DNA from: Neorhizobium galegae
GTDB lineage: Bacteria > Pseudomonadota > Alphaproteobacteria > Rhizobiales > Rhizobiaceae
Direction: 5' to 3'
NCBI RefSeq assembly: GCF_017877055.1
Contig: NZ_JAGIPG010000001.1
Location: forward strand, 558,001 to 622,000
DNA: 64,000 bases
The first letter of the stretch is position 1; every line of letters starts with the position of its first letter. The position numbers were made by a program, and so were the translations under genes. Of the stretch, positions 30,629 through 41,132 are shown in pieces. The notes under the pieces were generated by a model. It searched no databases. It was not told where the DNA came from and saw nothing but the letters and a program-made list of their open reading frames with translations.

Positions 30629-31510
30629 TCACGATTTCAGCGGAATGACGTCCACCGCCTGCACGGCGTTCTGGTTTCCGTAACCTTTAAGGACGCCGAT
30701 CACCGGGGCGACGTCGGAGTAGTCGCGGCCGTATCCGACGACGATATGGTCGCTGCCGGCCGGAATATTGTTGGTCGGATCGAGTTCGACATACCCCATG
30801 GTCTCGCCGCACCAGACCCGCACCCAGGCATGCATGGCGTCGGCGCCTTCGAGGCGCTCCTTGCCCGGCGGCGGAATGGTGCGCAGAAAGCCGCTGACAT
30901 AACCGGCCGGAATGCCGAGGCTGCGGAGCGCCACGATCATGATATGGGTGAAATCCTGGCACACGCCGCGCTTCAGCCTAAAAGCCTCCTTCGGCGTCGT
31001 ATCGACCTCGGTCGCCTTGGCGTCGTAGGTAAAGTCCTTGTGGATGCGGGCGCAGATGCCAAGCGCGATCTCCAGCACGGTCTGGCCGGGCTTGACGATC
31101 TCTCGGGCATAGGCGGCGATCAGCGGTTCCTCGGCAAGGCGCGGGCTCGGTGCGGTCAGGTGATGCGGGGAGGCGGCATCGACCGACCAGAAATCCGCCA
31201 GTTCGTCGCCAAGCGTCGCCAGTTCCGGCGACAGGTCCGCCGTCATCGAGGTGGTTTCCACCATGACGCGGGCCTGCATGCGGATGTCGAGCGTTTCGTG
31301 CGGCGCACGCAGCAGCACGGACGTCGCCTGCTGGCCGAAAAAATCGATAAAGGTGGTCCGCTCATCGGCATGCGGGCTGACGGTGATCGAGCCGGCGATC
31401 AGCCGCTGCCGGTCGGGCAGGGAGAGCGGCAGGAGGCGGATCACGTGGCGGGCGCCCGAGGCCGGCACGTCGTAGGTATAACCCATGTGGAGGGAGAGAT
31501 CGTAAAGCAT
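30629..31510 (-). CDS. Transglutaminase-like cysteine peptidase-fold protein
   Basis: The 293-residue protein has an N-terminal beta-rich region (LHMGYTYDVPASGARHVIRL) typical of bacterial transglutaminase N domains and an intact catalytic triad: Cys in KRGVCQDFTHIM, His in DAMHAWVRVW and Asp in VELDPTNN. It starts at the TGATG junction with the ATP-grasp/alpha-E gene, the last of three tightly packed genes. These genes were predicted (Iyer and colleagues' amidoligase survey) to make or trim peptide-like products; nothing fixes the substrate here. It could act as a protease or an amide-forming enzyme. Confidence 0.85.
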   Translation of the reverse strand: MLYDLSLHMGYTYDVPASGARHVIRLLPLSLPDRQRLIAGSITVSPHADERTTFIDFFGQQATSVLLRAPHETLDIRMQARVMVETTSMTADLSPELATLGDELADFWSVDAASPHHLTAPSPRLAEEPLIAAYAREIVKPGQTVLEIALGICARIHKDFTYDAKATEVDTTPKEAFRLKRGVCQDFTHIMIVALRSLGIPAGYVSGFLRTIPPPGKERLEGADAMHAWVRVWCGETMGYVELDPTNNIPAGSDHIVVGYGRDYSDVAPVIGVLKGYGNQNAVQAVDVIPLKS

Positions 31511-33921
31511 CAGCTGAAATAAGTCTGGCCGAGGATATCGGACAGCTTCTCCATCTCCAGTTCGATCTTCTGGTAGGTATCGTCGTTCATGGCTTCCGGG
31601 GTCATCACCGCAAGGCCGGAATGCAGCCGCATCGCCTCGCGGTAGAAGGGCGACATCTGGCCGTTGACGAAAGCGTTCGGCAATTGCTCCACCTCGGTGC
31701 GGATTTCGTTCAGCTGGAACAGGATCGAGCGCGGGTTCAGGGGATCGAGCGCCAGGAGATCGGCGACCGTCAGCCTTGCCGTATTGACGTTGTAGCGGCG
31801 TCGGTGGGTCATGACGCTGTCGCCGATCTCGAGCAGCATGTCGAGCGAGCCGTCCGGCGCGTCCGGGCCTGACATGTGGCCGAGCAGCCGGGTCATGTGC
31901 ATGCCGCGCTCCAGGTGGCGGCCGATCGACAGGAAACGCCAGCCGGTGAAACGGTACATGTTTTCATGCACCAGACCGGCAAAGCCCGCAAGCTTGCGCA
32001 GGAGCACGGTCATCGCATGCGAGGCGTCGTCGCCCGCATGGACGGTTTCGTGGAAGCGGCGGGCGGTCTTGGCAAGGTCGGTCAGCGCCAGCCAGCCGTC
32101 CGGCGAGAAACGGTCGCGAATGTTGCTCGCCGAATAGATGGCGCTGTCGATGTTGCGCAGGAGCGATGCCGGCACCGCCTTGGTCATCTCGACATCGATG
32201 CCCTTCAGGTAGCGGGTGACATCGGCCAGAAGCGGTGCGTTCGGATCGGCAGACTCGGCATAGCGCAGATGCCAGGCGCGCAGAATGCGCAGGGCGCCTT
32301 CGGCCCGCTCGATATAGCGGCCGAGCCAGTAGAGATTGTCGGCCGCGCGGCTCGGCAGGCTGCCGGGCATGTTGCGGGTGAAACTTTCCTCGGGCGGCAG
32401 GAGCGTCGCCCTTGCGACCGGCTTGTCGCTGACGATCCAGACGTCGGCGGCGGCCCCGCCCGACTGCATGGCGATCGCCGCCACGTCGTCGCCGGCGCCG
32501 ATGCGGGCAAAGCCGCCCGGCATGATCTGCCAGCCGTGTTCGGTGCGGGCGGCGAAGACCCGCAGCGACATCGGCCGAGGCGTGAGCTTGCCGTTGACAT
32601 AAGCGGGCGTGGTCGAAAGCGTCACGACCTCCTGGCCGACCAGCTTGGCGCCTTCGGTCGCCAGCCATTCGCCGACCGTGTCCCTCGCCGTCTTGCGCAG
32701 CGACGAGCCGAGTACCGACTGGCCGTTGTCGTCGAAGAAGGGCAGCCGCGAATAGGCCGGCCCGATGACCATGCGCTCGATATTCTTGGCGACGTGCTCG
32801 CGTTCCTTTTTCTGCCCGCACCACCAGGTGGCGATCGAGGGCATGATCAGGTCCTCGCCGATCAGCCGCCGACAGACGGTCGGCGCGAACGCCAGCAGCG
32901 CGCGGGTCTCGAGAATGCCGGAGCCGAGCGCGTTGACGAAGGTGAGCGCGCCGGCACGCAGCGCCTGGACCATGCCGGGCGTGCCGATATGGGAGTGCTG
33001 GTTGAGTTCGAGCGGATCGGCGTAGGCCGCGTCGAGGCGGCGCCAGAGCACTCCCACGGGCTTGAGGCCGGCCACGGTGCGGACCATGACGCGGTCGTTG
33101 ACGACGGTAAGGTCTTCGCCTTCGAGCAGCATGAAGCCGAGATAGCGGGCGATATAGGCGTGCTCGAAATAGGTCTCGTTGGCAGGGCCTGGTGACAGGA
33201 CCGCGATGCGATCCTCCGGGTTCTGCTTGTGGGATTGCAGTGCATCGCGGAAGGCGCCGAAGAAGGAGGCGAGGCGGTGGACATGCGATTCGGCGTAGAT
33301 ATCGGAGAAGGCGCGGGTGGTGGCGACGCGGTTTTCGAGCGCGAAACCGGCACCGGACGGCGCCTGGGTGCGGTCGGCAAGCACCCACCAGTTGCCGTCC
33401 GGACCGCGGCCGATCTCGAACGAACAGAAATGCAGGTAATGGCCGCCGACTGGCTTGACGCCGACCAGCGGGCGGAGGAATTCGGCGTTTCCGGCAATCA
33501 GCGCCGGCGGCAGGAAACCCTCCTGCACCAGCTTGTTGTCGCCGTAGATATCGGCGATCAGCGCTTCCAGAAGATCGGCGCGCTGGGTCAGGCCCTTGCA
33601 GACCGTCTCCCATTCTCGGCCGTCGATGAGGACCGGCACGTGGCTGATCGGCCAGTTGCGCTCGCCGCTGCCCTGAGCGCCGTAGGTGCGGTAGAAGACT
33701 CCCGCATCGCGCAGGTAACGGTCGGCGCGGGCGAAACGCTCGCGGCGCTCGTGCTCGGTCATGCGGCCGAGATGGGAGATCAGGTTGCGCCAGACCGGCC
33801 GGATCTGCCCCTTCGCGTCGAGCATCTCGTCGGCAACGCCCGGGAGTGCGGCATAACCGAGGAGGGGATCGCCAGCGATCCCCTCTTTTGCCTTGCGTTC
33901 GGTTGCCGGTGCCTTGGACAT
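31510..33921 (-). CDS. Circularly permuted ATP-grasp / alpha-E domain fusion protein
   Basis: From ATG 33921 the protein has 803 residues. The first two thirds match the circularly permuted type 2 ATP-grasp family (DUF404/DUF407): DGREWETVCKGLTQRADLLE, GPDGNWWVLADRTQAPSG and VLSPGPANETYFEHAYIA. From about residue 510 an alpha-E (DUF403) helical domain begins SRAADNLYWLGRYIERAEG. In many bacteria these are separate genes; here they are fused. ATP-grasp enzymes form amide bonds through acyl-phosphates. The gene lies 8 bp after the DUF2126 gene and overlaps the next by one base. An in-frame upstream extension to 34026 overlaps the previous gene and is not adopted. Confidence 0.88.
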   Translation of the reverse strand: MSKAPATERKAKEGIAGDPLLGYAALPGVADEMLDAKGQIRPVWRNLISHLGRMTEHERRERFARADRYLRDAGVFYRTYGAQGSGERNWPISHVPVLIDGREWETVCKGLTQRADLLEALIADIYGDNKLVQEGFLPPALIAGNAEFLRPLVGVKPVGGHYLHFCSFEIGRGPDGNWWVLADRTQAPSGAGFALENRVATTRAFSDIYAESHVHRLASFFGAFRDALQSHKQNPEDRIAVLSPGPANETYFEHAYIARYLGFMLLEGEDLTVVNDRVMVRTVAGLKPVGVLWRRLDAAYADPLELNQHSHIGTPGMVQALRAGALTFVNALGSGILETRALLAFAPTVCRRLIGEDLIMPSIATWWCGQKKEREHVAKNIERMVIGPAYSRLPFFDDNGQSVLGSSLRKTARDTVGEWLATEGAKLVGQEVVTLSTTPAYVNGKLTPRPMSLRVFAARTEHGWQIMPGGFARIGAGDDVAAIAMQSGGAAADVWIVSDKPVARATLLPPEESFTRNMPGSLPSRAADNLYWLGRYIERAEGALRILRAWHLRYAESADPNAPLLADVTRYLKGIDVEMTKAVPASLLRNIDSAIYSASNIRDRFSPDGWLALTDLAKTARRFHETVHAGDDASHAMTVLLRKLAGFAGLVHENMYRFTGWRFLSIGRHLERGMHMTRLLGHMSGPDAPDGSLDMLLEIGDSVMTHRRRYNVNTARLTVADLLALDPLNPRSILFQLNEIRTEVEQLPNAFVNGQMSPFYREAMRLHSGLAVMTPEAMNDDTYQKIELEMEKLSDILGQTYFS

Positions 33922-33929
33922 CGGGCGTT

Positions 33930-36900
33930 TCAGACTCCTTGCGGCCGGCGCAGATCGAGCGTCAGCGGAAATTCGGGCGAGGGCGTTTCGGCCAGCAGCG
34001 TATAGCCGCCCGCCGTATGCCCCCACGGCTCGAACCGGGCGAGGCGGCGTGCCTCCGCCTCGTTGCCGTTGACCGGGAAGGTGTCATAGCTACGCCCGCC
34101 CGGATGGGCAACGTGATAGATGCAGCCGCCGATCGAACGGCCGGACCATGTATCATATATGTCGAATGTGAGCGGCGTATTAACCGGCAGGACCGGATGC
34201 AGGCCGGCGGCCGGCTGCCAGGCCTTGAAGCGGACGCCGGCAACCGAGACGCCGGACGTGCCGGTGGCCTTGAGCGGTACGGCGCGGCCGTTGCAGGCGA
34301 CGGTATAGCGGGCCGGGTTGGTTGTTTCGAGCCGGACCTGGAGGCGCTCGACCGACGAATCGACATACCGCACGGTGCCGCCGATCGCCCCTTGTTCGCC
34401 CATCACGTGCCAGGGTTCGAGCGCCTGGCGCAGCTCCAGCTTGGAGCCTTCGTATTCGACCTCGCCGAAGAAGGGGAAGCGGAATTCGAGCTGCGCCTCG
34501 AACCATTCGGGGCGAAGGTCGAAGCCGTTTTCGCGAAGATCCTGCAGCACGTCCATGAAGTCGGCCCAGACGTAATGGGGCAGCATGAAGCGGTCGGCGA
34601 GCGTGGTACCCCAGCGCACGAAGCGGCCCTGCAGCGGGTTCTTCCAGAAACGGGCAATCAGCGCCCGGACCAGCAATTGCTGGGCAAGCGACATGCGGGC
34701 ATTCGGCGGCATCTCGAAGCCGCGGAACTCGACGAGGCCGAGGCGGCCGGTCGGGCCGTCCGGCGAGAACAGCTTGTCGATGCAGATTTCCGACCGGTGG
34801 GTATTGCCGGTGACATCGGTCAGAAGGTTGCGGAAGAGGCGATCGATCAGCCATGGCAGCGGGGGCACGCCCTGGCCGGGCGCCGGCACCTGGGCGAGCG
34901 CGATTTCCAGCTCGTACATCGAATCGTGGCGGGCTTCGTCGATGCGGGGCGCCTGGGAGGTGGGACCGATGAACAGGCCGGAGAACAGGTAGGAGAGCGA
35001 CGGGTGGCGCTGCCAGTGGAGCACCAGGCTCTTCAGCAGGTCGGGGCGGCGCAGGAACGGGCTGTCGTTGGGATTGGCGCCGCCGACCACCACATGGTTG
35101 CCGCCGCCGGTGCCGGTGTGGCGGCCGTCGATCATGAACTTGTCGGCGCCGAGGCGGCTCTGGCGGGCCTCCTCGTAGATCGCGGTGGTGGTCGCAACCG
35201 TTTCCTTCCAGCTCGCGGCCGGATGGATGTTGACCTCGATGACGCCCGGATCGGGCGCGACGCGGATGACGTTGATGCGCTCGTCATGCGGCGGCGCATA
35301 GCCCTCGATATGCACGGCGAGGCCGAGTGCGGTCGCGGCGTTTTCGGCAGCGGCGATCAGTTCGAGATAGTCCTCGATCTTTTCCACCGGCGGCATGAAG
35401 ACGCAGAGCCGGCCGTCGCGGGCTTCGACCGAGATTGCGGTGCGCACCGCGCCGCCGATCTCGCCGAGGGTTTGTTCGACGCGGCCGGGATTGGCCGCGT
35501 CCCCCGCCTTGAAGGAGGATTCCGGCATGGCGCGGCCGGCCGGGACGATCACGTCCGGCAGCGGATTGCGCGGGATGGAAGGGTCGGCCTCGTGGATATA
35601 GGGAAATTGCGAAGGCGGGACATAAGGCAGGGTGCCGAGCGGCAGGCGGTAACCGACCGGGCTGTCGCCGGGCACCAGGAAGATGCGGCCGCGGCGGGTG
35701 CGCCATTTCTCACTGATCCAGCGCTTGCCGCTCGCCTTCGCGTTCCAGGCCTGGACCGGCAGGACATAACCGCTCGGGCTGGTGAGGCCGCGCTCGAAGA
35801 CGCGGGCGATGCGGTTGCGCTCTTCCGGGTCCTTGAGCTTGGAATTGGACGGATCGACATTGTCCGGCAGCGAGCCTTCCTTGATGATCCATTCGGCCGG
35901 GTCCTCATAGGCCGGCACGACCATGTCGGGGGTGATGCCGAGTTCGGTGGCGATGCCGGTGAGCAGCCTTTCCGAATCCTGCTCGCCGACGCCGTAATTG
36001 CGGCCTTCCTCGGCGACGAGGTCCGGATTGCTCCAGATCGGCCGGCCGTCCTTGCGCCAGTAGAGCGAGAAGGTCCAGCGCGGCAGGCTTTCGCCGGGAT
36101 ACCACTTGCCCTGGCCGTAATGCAGGAAGCCACCCGGCGCGAAACGCTCGCGCAGCTTGCGGATCAGGACATCCGCCTTTTCGCGCTTGGTCGGGCCGAC
36201 TGCATCGGTGTTCCATTCGCCGGATTCGAAATCGTCGATCGACACGAAGGTCGGTTCGCCGCCCATCGTCAGGCGGACATCCTGCGCCTTGAGGACGCGG
36301 TCGACCTGTTCGCCGAGCTTGTCGAGCGCATCCCAGGATTCGTCCGAAAAAGGCTTGGTGATGCGCGGGTGCTCGGCGACGCGGTTGACCTTCATGTCGA
36401 AGGCGAAGGAAGTTTCCGCTTCGCCGAAATAACCGCCAGAGATCGGCGCGGCATTGCGGAAATGCGGGGTCGCGGCGAGCGGAATATGGCTTTCGCCGGT
36501 CAAAAGCCCGGAGGTCGGATCGAGGCCGACCCAGCCGGCGCCGGGGAGATAGACTTCGCACCACGCATGCAGGTCGGTGAAATCGACTTCGGTGCCGGAC
36601 GGGCCGTCGAGCGCCTTGAGGTCCGGCGTGAGCTGGATCAGGTAACCGGAGACAAAGCGGGCGGCGAGGCCGAGATGACGCAGGATCTGGACGAGCAGCC
36701 AGCTGGTGTCGCGGCAGGAGCCCAGGGCCGAGGTCAGCGTCTGTTCCGGCGTCTGCACGCCGGGCTCCATGCGGATGACATATCCGATCGCCTGTTGCAG
36801 GCGGGCATTGATGCCGACCACCATGTCGACCGTCGGCTGGCCCGGGGACATGTCGAAGGTCTTCAGGTAATCGACGAGCGCCGGTTCCGGCGGCTCGGGC

Positions 36901-37256
36901 ACCATGTAGATCGACAGGTCCTCGACCAGTTCCGGCGGGTAAGCGAACGGCCATTTCATCGCTTCCTCTTCGACGAAGAAGTCGAAGGGATTGTAGACCG
37001 TCATGTCGGCGACGAGGTCGACCTCGATCTTGAACTCGGTGACCGGGTCCGGGAAAACGAATCGGGCGAGGTAGTTGCCGTAGGGATCCTGCTGCAGATT
37101 CACGAAATGGTTGGACGGCGTCACCTTCAGCGAATGGCTGAGCACCTTGGTGCGCGAATGGGCGGCCGGTTTGAGGCGGATGATCTGCGGTCCGAGACGG
37201 ACGGGCTTGTCGTACATGTAATGGGTAAGGTGGTAGATACTCGCCTTGATCGACAT
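33930..37256 (-). CDS. Transglutaminase-DUF2126 fusion protein
   Basis: The start at 37256 (AAAGGGGCAGT upstream) gives 1108 residues; an open frame to 37421 lacks support. The N-terminal 280 residues are a transglutaminase-like domain with Cys in [13 protein letters not shown], His in [12 protein letters not shown] and Asp in GLDPTSG. The remaining 800 residues are DUF2126, with [38 protein letters not shown] and [20 protein letters not shown]; the family is distantly glutamine-synthetase or amidoligase-like. It heads a three-gene operon with the ATP-grasp/alpha-E fusion and a second transglutaminase. No signal peptide is seen, so the system acts in the cytoplasm. Confidence 0.88.
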   Translation of the reverse strand: MSIKASIYHLTHYMYDKPVRLGPQIIRLKPAAHSRTKVLSHSLKVTPSNHFVNLQQDPYGNYLARFVFPDPVTEFKIEVDLVADMTVYNPFDFFVEEEAMKWPFAYPPELVEDLSIYMVPEPPEPALVDYLKTFDMSPGQPTVDMVVGINARLQQAIGYVIRMEPGVQTPEQTLTSALGSCRDTSWLLVQILRHLGLAARFVSGYLIQLTPDLKALDGPSGTEVDFTDLHAWCEVYLPGAGWVGLDPTSGLLTGESHIPLAATPHFRNAAPISGGYFGEAETSFAFDMKVNRVAEHPRITKPFSDESWDALDKLGEQVDRVLKAQDVRLTMGGEPTFVSIDDFESGEWNTDAVGPTKREKADVLIRKLRERFAPGGFLHYGQGKWYPGESLPRWTFSLYWRKDGRPIWSNPDLVAEEGRNYGVGEQDSERLLTGIATELGITPDMVVPAYEDPAEWIIKEGSLPDNVDPSNSKLKDPEERNRIARVFERGLTSPSGYVLPVQAWNAKASGKRWISEKWRTRRGRIFLVPGDSPVGYRLPLGTLPYVPPSQFPYIHEADPSIPRNPLPDVIVPAGRAMPESSFKAGDAANPGRVEQTLGEIGGAVRTAISVEARDGRLCVFMPPVEKIEDYLELIAAAENAATALGLAVHIEGYAPPHDERINVIRVAPDPGVIEVNIHPAASWKETVATTTAIYEEARQSRLGADKFMIDGRHTGTGGGNHVVVGGANPNDSPFLRRPDLLKSLVLHWQRHPSLSYLFSGLFIGPTSQAPRIDEARHDSMYELEIALAQVPAPGQGVPPLPWLIDRLFRNLLTDVTGNTHRSEICIDKLFSPDGPTGRLGLVEFRGFEMPPNARMSLAQQLLVRALIARFWKNPLQGRFVRWGTTLADRFMLPHYVWADFMDVLQDLRENGFDLRPEWFEAQLEFRFPFFGEVEYEGSKLELRQALEPWHVMGEQGAIGGTVRYVDSSVERLQVRLETTNPARYTVACNGRAVPLKATGTSGVSVAGVRFKAWQPAAGLHPVLPVNTPLTFDIYDTWSGRSIGGCIYHVAHPGGRSYDTFPVNGNEAEARRLARFEPWGHTAGGYTLLAETPSPEFPLTLDLRRPQGV

Positions 37257-37417
37257 ACTGCCCCTTTGGCTGCCCCTCTGGCTGCCTTTGCCGGCCTTTA
37301 CGCTGGCCGATCGATGATCGTTGCAAGGATTTTGTGCAATGCACGAGAATAATGCAAGGCGGAATCCGAGCTTATCGCGATGCGGCAACACCGTTGAAAG
37401 ACGTAGCTTTGCAGCCT

Positions 37418-38572
37418 TCAATCCAGCGTGCGGCGAAAACGGCGTACGGCGATCAGCATGGCGACGGCCATCAGGCCGGCGAGCGCCAGCGTGTCATAGG
37501 CCAATGTCTCGATGCTGGCGCCCTTCAGCATCACCGCCCGGACGATGCGGATATAGTGGGTGAGCGGCAGGGCCTCGCCGATCCACTGCGCCCAATTGGG
37601 CATGCCGGCGAAGGGGAACATGAAGCCGGAGAGGAGGATGTTCGGCAGGAAGAACATCATCGCCATCTGCATGGCCTGCAGTTGGTTCGCCGCAACCGTC
37701 GAGAACGTGTAGCCGATCGACAGGTTGGTGACGACGAAGAGGGAGGTTGCGGCCGCCAGCGACAGGGGATCGCCGAGAATCGGGACGCGAAAAACGAGGA
37801 TGCCGACGCCGATGATGACGAGCGCCTGGATGAGGCCGATCAGCACGTAGGGCGCGATCTTGCCGAGCATGATCTCCAAGGGCTTGATCGGCATCGAGAG
37901 CAGGTTTTCCATCGTGCCGCGCTCGACCTCGCGGGTGACGGAGAGGGCCGTGAAGATCAGCAGCGTCATCGTCAGGATGGTGCCGAGCAGGCCGGGGACG
38001 ATGTTCAAGGTCGAGGAGCCGGCGGGATTGTAGCGGCGGTGCTGGACGATCTGGAAGGCGGGTTTCACCGGTTCGGCGAAGGCGACCTGGCGATCGTTTT
38101 CGAGCGCGGTCGCGATGATCCCCGAAAGCGCGCCGAGCGCCGAGCTTGCAGCGACCGGGTCGGTTGCGTCGGCGGCGACCAGCAGCGACGGCGAATCGCC
38201 GCGGCGGAGCGACCGTTCGAAACCTTCGGGGATTTCGACGACGAACAGCGCGTCGCCGGACTGCAGCAGTGCGTCCATGTCCTCCGCGCGGGTCACGACG
38301 GTCTTCACCTCGAAGAAATCGGTGTTCTTCAGGGCGGCGAGGATGGAGCGGCCGACATCGCTGTTCTCGCGCATCAGGACGGCGGTCGGCAGGTTGTGCG
38401 GCGTGGTGTTGATCGCAAAACCGAACAGGAAAAGCTGCATGATCGGCAGCATGACCATGGTCGCAAGCGTGATGCGGTCGCGCGTCATCTGGATGAATTC
38501 CTTGACCGTCATCGCCCAGAAGCGACCGAAGGAGCCGCCGTTGCCGTTTGTGCTGCGGGGAGCCGTGGTCAT
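37418..38572 (-). CDS. ABC-2 type exporter permease
   Basis: The 384-residue permease has an N-terminal helix ([20 protein letters not shown]), a large extracytoplasmic loop and five C-terminal helices with the ABC-2 motif [19 protein letters not shown]. It resembles YbhR/YhhJ-type drug exporters. Its start overlaps the ATPase gene as ATGA. It is the last gene of the TetR-HlyD-ATPase-permease operon. Only one permease gene is present, so it should form a homodimer. Confidence 0.9.
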   Translation of the reverse strand: MTTAPRSTNGNGGSFGRFWAMTVKEFIQMTRDRITLATMVMLPIMQLFLFGFAINTTPHNLPTAVLMRENSDVGRSILAALKNTDFFEVKTVVTRAEDMDALLQSGDALFVVEIPEGFERSLRRGDSPSLLVAADATDPVAASSALGALSGIIATALENDRQVAFAEPVKPAFQIVQHRRYNPAGSSTLNIVPGLLGTILTMTLLIFTALSVTREVERGTMENLLSMPIKPLEIMLGKIAPYVLIGLIQALVIIGVGILVFRVPILGDPLSLAAATSLFVVTNLSIGYTFSTVAANQLQAMQMAMMFFLPNILLSGFMFPFAGMPNWAQWIGEALPLTHYIRIVRAVMLKGASIETLAYDTLALAGLMAVAMLIAVRRFRRTLD

Positions 38573-39519
38573 CGGAAATTGTCCTCCGAACGGCGCATCA
38601 GGTCTATGAAGGCGTCTTCGAGCGTGGGTTCACCCTTTTCCCATTTGAGACCGGGTTTTTCGCGGTAGGGGGCGATTGCCTTTTCCAGCGCCTCCGCATC
38701 GCGGCCTGCGACATGCAGGCTGGTGCCGAAGGGGGCGATCATGTCGATGCCGGGCTGGTTTTCGAGTTCGGCCTGGAGATGGTGCACGTCCGGGCCGGAG
38801 ACCGTGAAGGTGACGAGGCCGGTGCCGGCAATCACTTCGTCCACCGTGCCTTCGGCGAGCAGTTTTCCGTAGGCGATATAGGCGATCTCGTGGCAGCGCT
38901 CCGCCTCGTCCATGTAATGAGTGGAGACCAGCACCGAGAGCCCGCCGGCCGCCAGTGCATGGATTTCGTTCCAGAAATCGCGGCGCGCCTTCGGGTCGAC
39001 GCCGGCGGTCGGTTCGTCGAGCAGGAGAAGCGCCGGCTCGGGCAGGATGCAGGCGCCGAGCGCGAGACGCTGTTTCCAGCCGCCGGAAAGCTCGCCGGCC
39101 AGCTGTTTCTCGCGGCCCTTGAGACCGAGGCGTTCGATCGCCGCGCTCGCCTTGCCGCGCGGATCGGCCAGGCCGTAGACGCGAGCGACGAATTCGAGGT
39201 TCTCGCGGATCGACAGGTCCTGGTAGAGCGAGAATTTCTGGGTCATGTAGCCGACCCGGCGACGGATGCGGTCGCTTTCGGTGAGGATATCGAAGCCGAG
39301 GCAGGTGCCATCGCCGCTGTCGGGCGTCAGGAGGCCGCAGAGCATGCGGATGGTGGTGGTCTTGCCGGAGCCGTTGGGGCCGAGGAAGCCGTGGATGCGG
39401 CCTTTCTTCACCGACATGGAGAGATCATCGACCACCTTGCGGCCGCCAAAGCTCTTGGTGAGGTGGTGGACGTCGATGACCGTTTCGGGGGCGTCGACCG
39501 TCATGGTGGCGTCGGTCAT
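38569..39519 (-). CDS. ABC exporter ATP-binding protein
   Basis: The 316-residue ATPase has a complete nucleotide-binding domain: Walker A FLGPNGSGKTTTIRML, signature ELSGGWKQRLALG, Walker B LLLLDEPTAGVD and the switch His in VLVSTHYMDEA. About 80 C-terminal residues follow, as in the CcmA/YbhF drug-export group. It overlaps both neighbours by four bases. With the HlyD protein and permease it should form a tripartite exporter. Confidence 0.93.
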   Translation of the reverse strand: MTDATMTVDAPETVIDVHHLTKSFGGRKVVDDLSMSVKKGRIHGFLGPNGSGKTTTIRMLCGLLTPDSGDGTCLGFDILTESDRIRRRVGYMTQKFSLYQDLSIRENLEFVARVYGLADPRGKASAAIERLGLKGREKQLAGELSGGWKQRLALGACILPEPALLLLDEPTAGVDPKARRDFWNEIHALAAGGLSVLVSTHYMDEAERCHEIAYIAYGKLLAEGTVDEVIAGTGLVTFTVSGPDVHHLQAELENQPGIDMIAPFGTSLHVAGRDAEALEKAIAPYREKPGLKWEKGEPTLEDAFIDLMRRSEDNFR

Positions 39520-40481
39520 GGGCGTGGTCCGGGCAGGACGTCGACCGGCTGGCCGGGGCGCAGCGCCTTCGGATCGGCCGGGATGGCCTCGACGCGGTAG
39601 ACGAGTTTTGAGCGCTCTTCGAGGCTGTAGATTTCCGGCGGCGTGTATTCCGCGCTCCTGGCGATGAAGCTGACCTTGGCATCGGCCGGCCGGCAGGCAT
39701 CACAGCCGACGCGGACCGGCTGGCCGAGCGACAGCACGGCGATTTCGGTTTCGGGGACGAAGAAGCGGATGCGGACATTTTCCGGGGGCAGGAGAGCGAC
39801 GATCGGACGGCCTGCGGGGACGACTTCGCCGCTTCTGTAATAGAGCGTCTCGACGCTGCCCGCGGCCGGCGCCGAAACCGAGCGGCGGGCAAGCGCTGCC
39901 TCGGCCGAAGCGAGATCAGCCCTGGCGGCCGCGACGGATTCCTCTGTCTGTCGCAGCGTCTCACCGCGAGCGGGGAGGGCGGCGAGGATGATCTGGCTGC
40001 GGACGTTGTCGAGGGCTGCGCGATTGGCGGCTTCGGTGGCAGTGGCGGTATCGAGATTGGCGCGGGTCGCAGTGCCGCGCTCGACGAGGACGCGGGTGCG
40101 GTCGAGATCCTGTTGGGCAAGCTCCAGCCGGGCGGAGGCTTCCCGTTCGGAGGCGCGCAGCACGTCTATCTCTTCGGGACGCTTCTGGGCGGCCTGCGCC
40201 AGATCCAGTTCGGCCCGGGAGCGCGCAAGCGACGCGCGGGCGGCAGCGACGGCGGCCTCTTCGCTCAAGGAGTCCAGCCTGAAGAGTGGCGCGCCGGCTG
40301 CGATCGTTGCGCCTTCGGCGATATCCACCTGGGTGAGCCGGCCGGCACTTTCGGCACCGATGAACAGCATGTCTGCTTCGACCCAGCCCTGGTAGGGACG
40401 CGGCGGCTTGCCGGCGAAGAGGAAGGGCAGGGCGGCAAGGGCGGCGGCCGCCAGAATCGCGATGACGAGGATACGCTTCAC
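39516..40481 (-). CDS. HlyD/YhiI-family periplasmic adaptor of the ABC exporter
   Basis: The 321-residue adaptor has an N-terminal signal-anchor (ILVIAILAAAALAALPFLFA), a barrel-sandwich half-motif GWVEADMLFIGAESAGRLTQ, a long coiled-coil hairpin about residues 85-205 rich in Ala/Glu/Arg and a second lipoyl half VSAPAAGSVETLYYRSGEVV. It would bridge the inner-membrane ABC pair to an outer-membrane channel, which is not encoded nearby. It lies second in the operon with overlaps on both sides. Confidence 0.9.
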   Translation of the reverse strand: MKRILVIAILAAAALAALPFLFAGKPPRPYQGWVEADMLFIGAESAGRLTQVDIAEGATIAAGAPLFRLDSLSEEAAVAAARASLARSRAELDLAQAAQKRPEEIDVLRASEREASARLELAQQDLDRTRVLVERGTATRANLDTATATEAANRAALDNVRSQIILAALPARGETLRQTEESVAAARADLASAEAALARRSVSAPAAGSVETLYYRSGEVVPAGRPIVALLPPENVRIRFFVPETEIAVLSLGQPVRVGCDACRPADAKVSFIARSAEYTPPEIYSLEERSKLVYRVEAIPADPKALRPGQPVDVLPGPRP

Positions 40482-41098
40482 TTCGCACCTCCTTCCGGCA
40501 CGAACAGGGTTTCGAGGAAAGCGTCGAACAGTTTCTGGGTGTCGAGATGTTCGTAAGCCTCAAACAGCGTCATCCAGACGATCGACAGCAGCGCCGGGGC
40601 GATGACGATCTGCGGTATGTCGGCGATGGCCGGATGGCGTAGTTCGCCGCGGTCGGCGGCACGCGCGAGCAGGGTGCGCAACACGCCAAGCCCCTTTGAG
40701 ATGATCTCGCGGTGATAGAACTCGGTGACGGCTGGAAACATCGGCCCTTCGGCGAGGATCAGGCGCAGCAGATGGCGGCGGTCCGTCTCCAGTACCTCGC
40801 GCCTGAAGAGGGTGTAGAACATCGAGATGGCGAAACGCGGCGGGATCGCCTCGTTGGCAGCCAGCCCCTCGATCCGGCCGAGGATCGGCGAGGCGATGCC
40901 GGAGACGAGCTCGGTGAACAGCGCCTCCTTGTCCGGAAAGTGCAGATAGACGGTGCCCTTGGCGATGCCGGCGCGGGTTGCGACATCCTCCATGCGGGTG
41001 GCGGCAAAACCGCGCTCGGAAAAGCAGGCGAAGGCGGCGGCCAGGATTTCGGCCCGGCGCTGCTGTGGATCGCGTTTTTCTCTTTTTCTCTCGGCCAT
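40478..41098 (-). CDS. TetR/AcrR-family repressor of the export operon
   Basis: The 206-residue regulator has the TetR helix-turn-helix at about residues 12-58 (AEILAAAFACFSERGFAATR, then RAGIAKGTVYLHFPDKEALF) and a C-terminal ligand domain. It is the first gene of the operon, overlapping the HlyD gene. An 18-bp imperfect palindrome lies 17 bp upstream of its start, so it most likely represses its own operon until an exported compound binds. Confidence 0.92.
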   Translation of the reverse strand: MAERKREKRDPQQRRAEILAAAFACFSERGFAATRMEDVATRAGIAKGTVYLHFPDKEALFTELVSGIASPILGRIEGLAANEAIPPRFAISMFYTLFRREVLETDRRHLLRLILAEGPMFPAVTEFYHREIISKGLGVLRTLLARAADRGELRHPAIADIPQIVIAPALLSIVWMTLFEAYEHLDTQKLFDAFLETLFVPEGGAK

Positions 41099-41114
41099 CG
41101 TACATTCTTAATTA

Positions 41115-41132
41115 TGACTGACTGGTCGGTCA
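41115..41132. promoter_or_regulatory. Probable TetR operator
   Basis: TGACTGACTGGTCGGTCA is an 18-bp near-perfect inverted repeat (halves TGACTGAC and GTCGGTCA, one mismatch) of the size and TGAC-rich kind bound by AcrR/TetR-type repressors. It lies 17 bp before the repressor's ATG on the minus strand. Confidence 0.65.

Noticed and set aside
33846-37352. 1168-codon open frame on the plus strand opposite the DUF2126 gene
   Set aside because: It is the antisense shadow of a GC-rich gene; its protein is low-complexity Arg/Asp/Ala sequence with no family motif or ribosome site.
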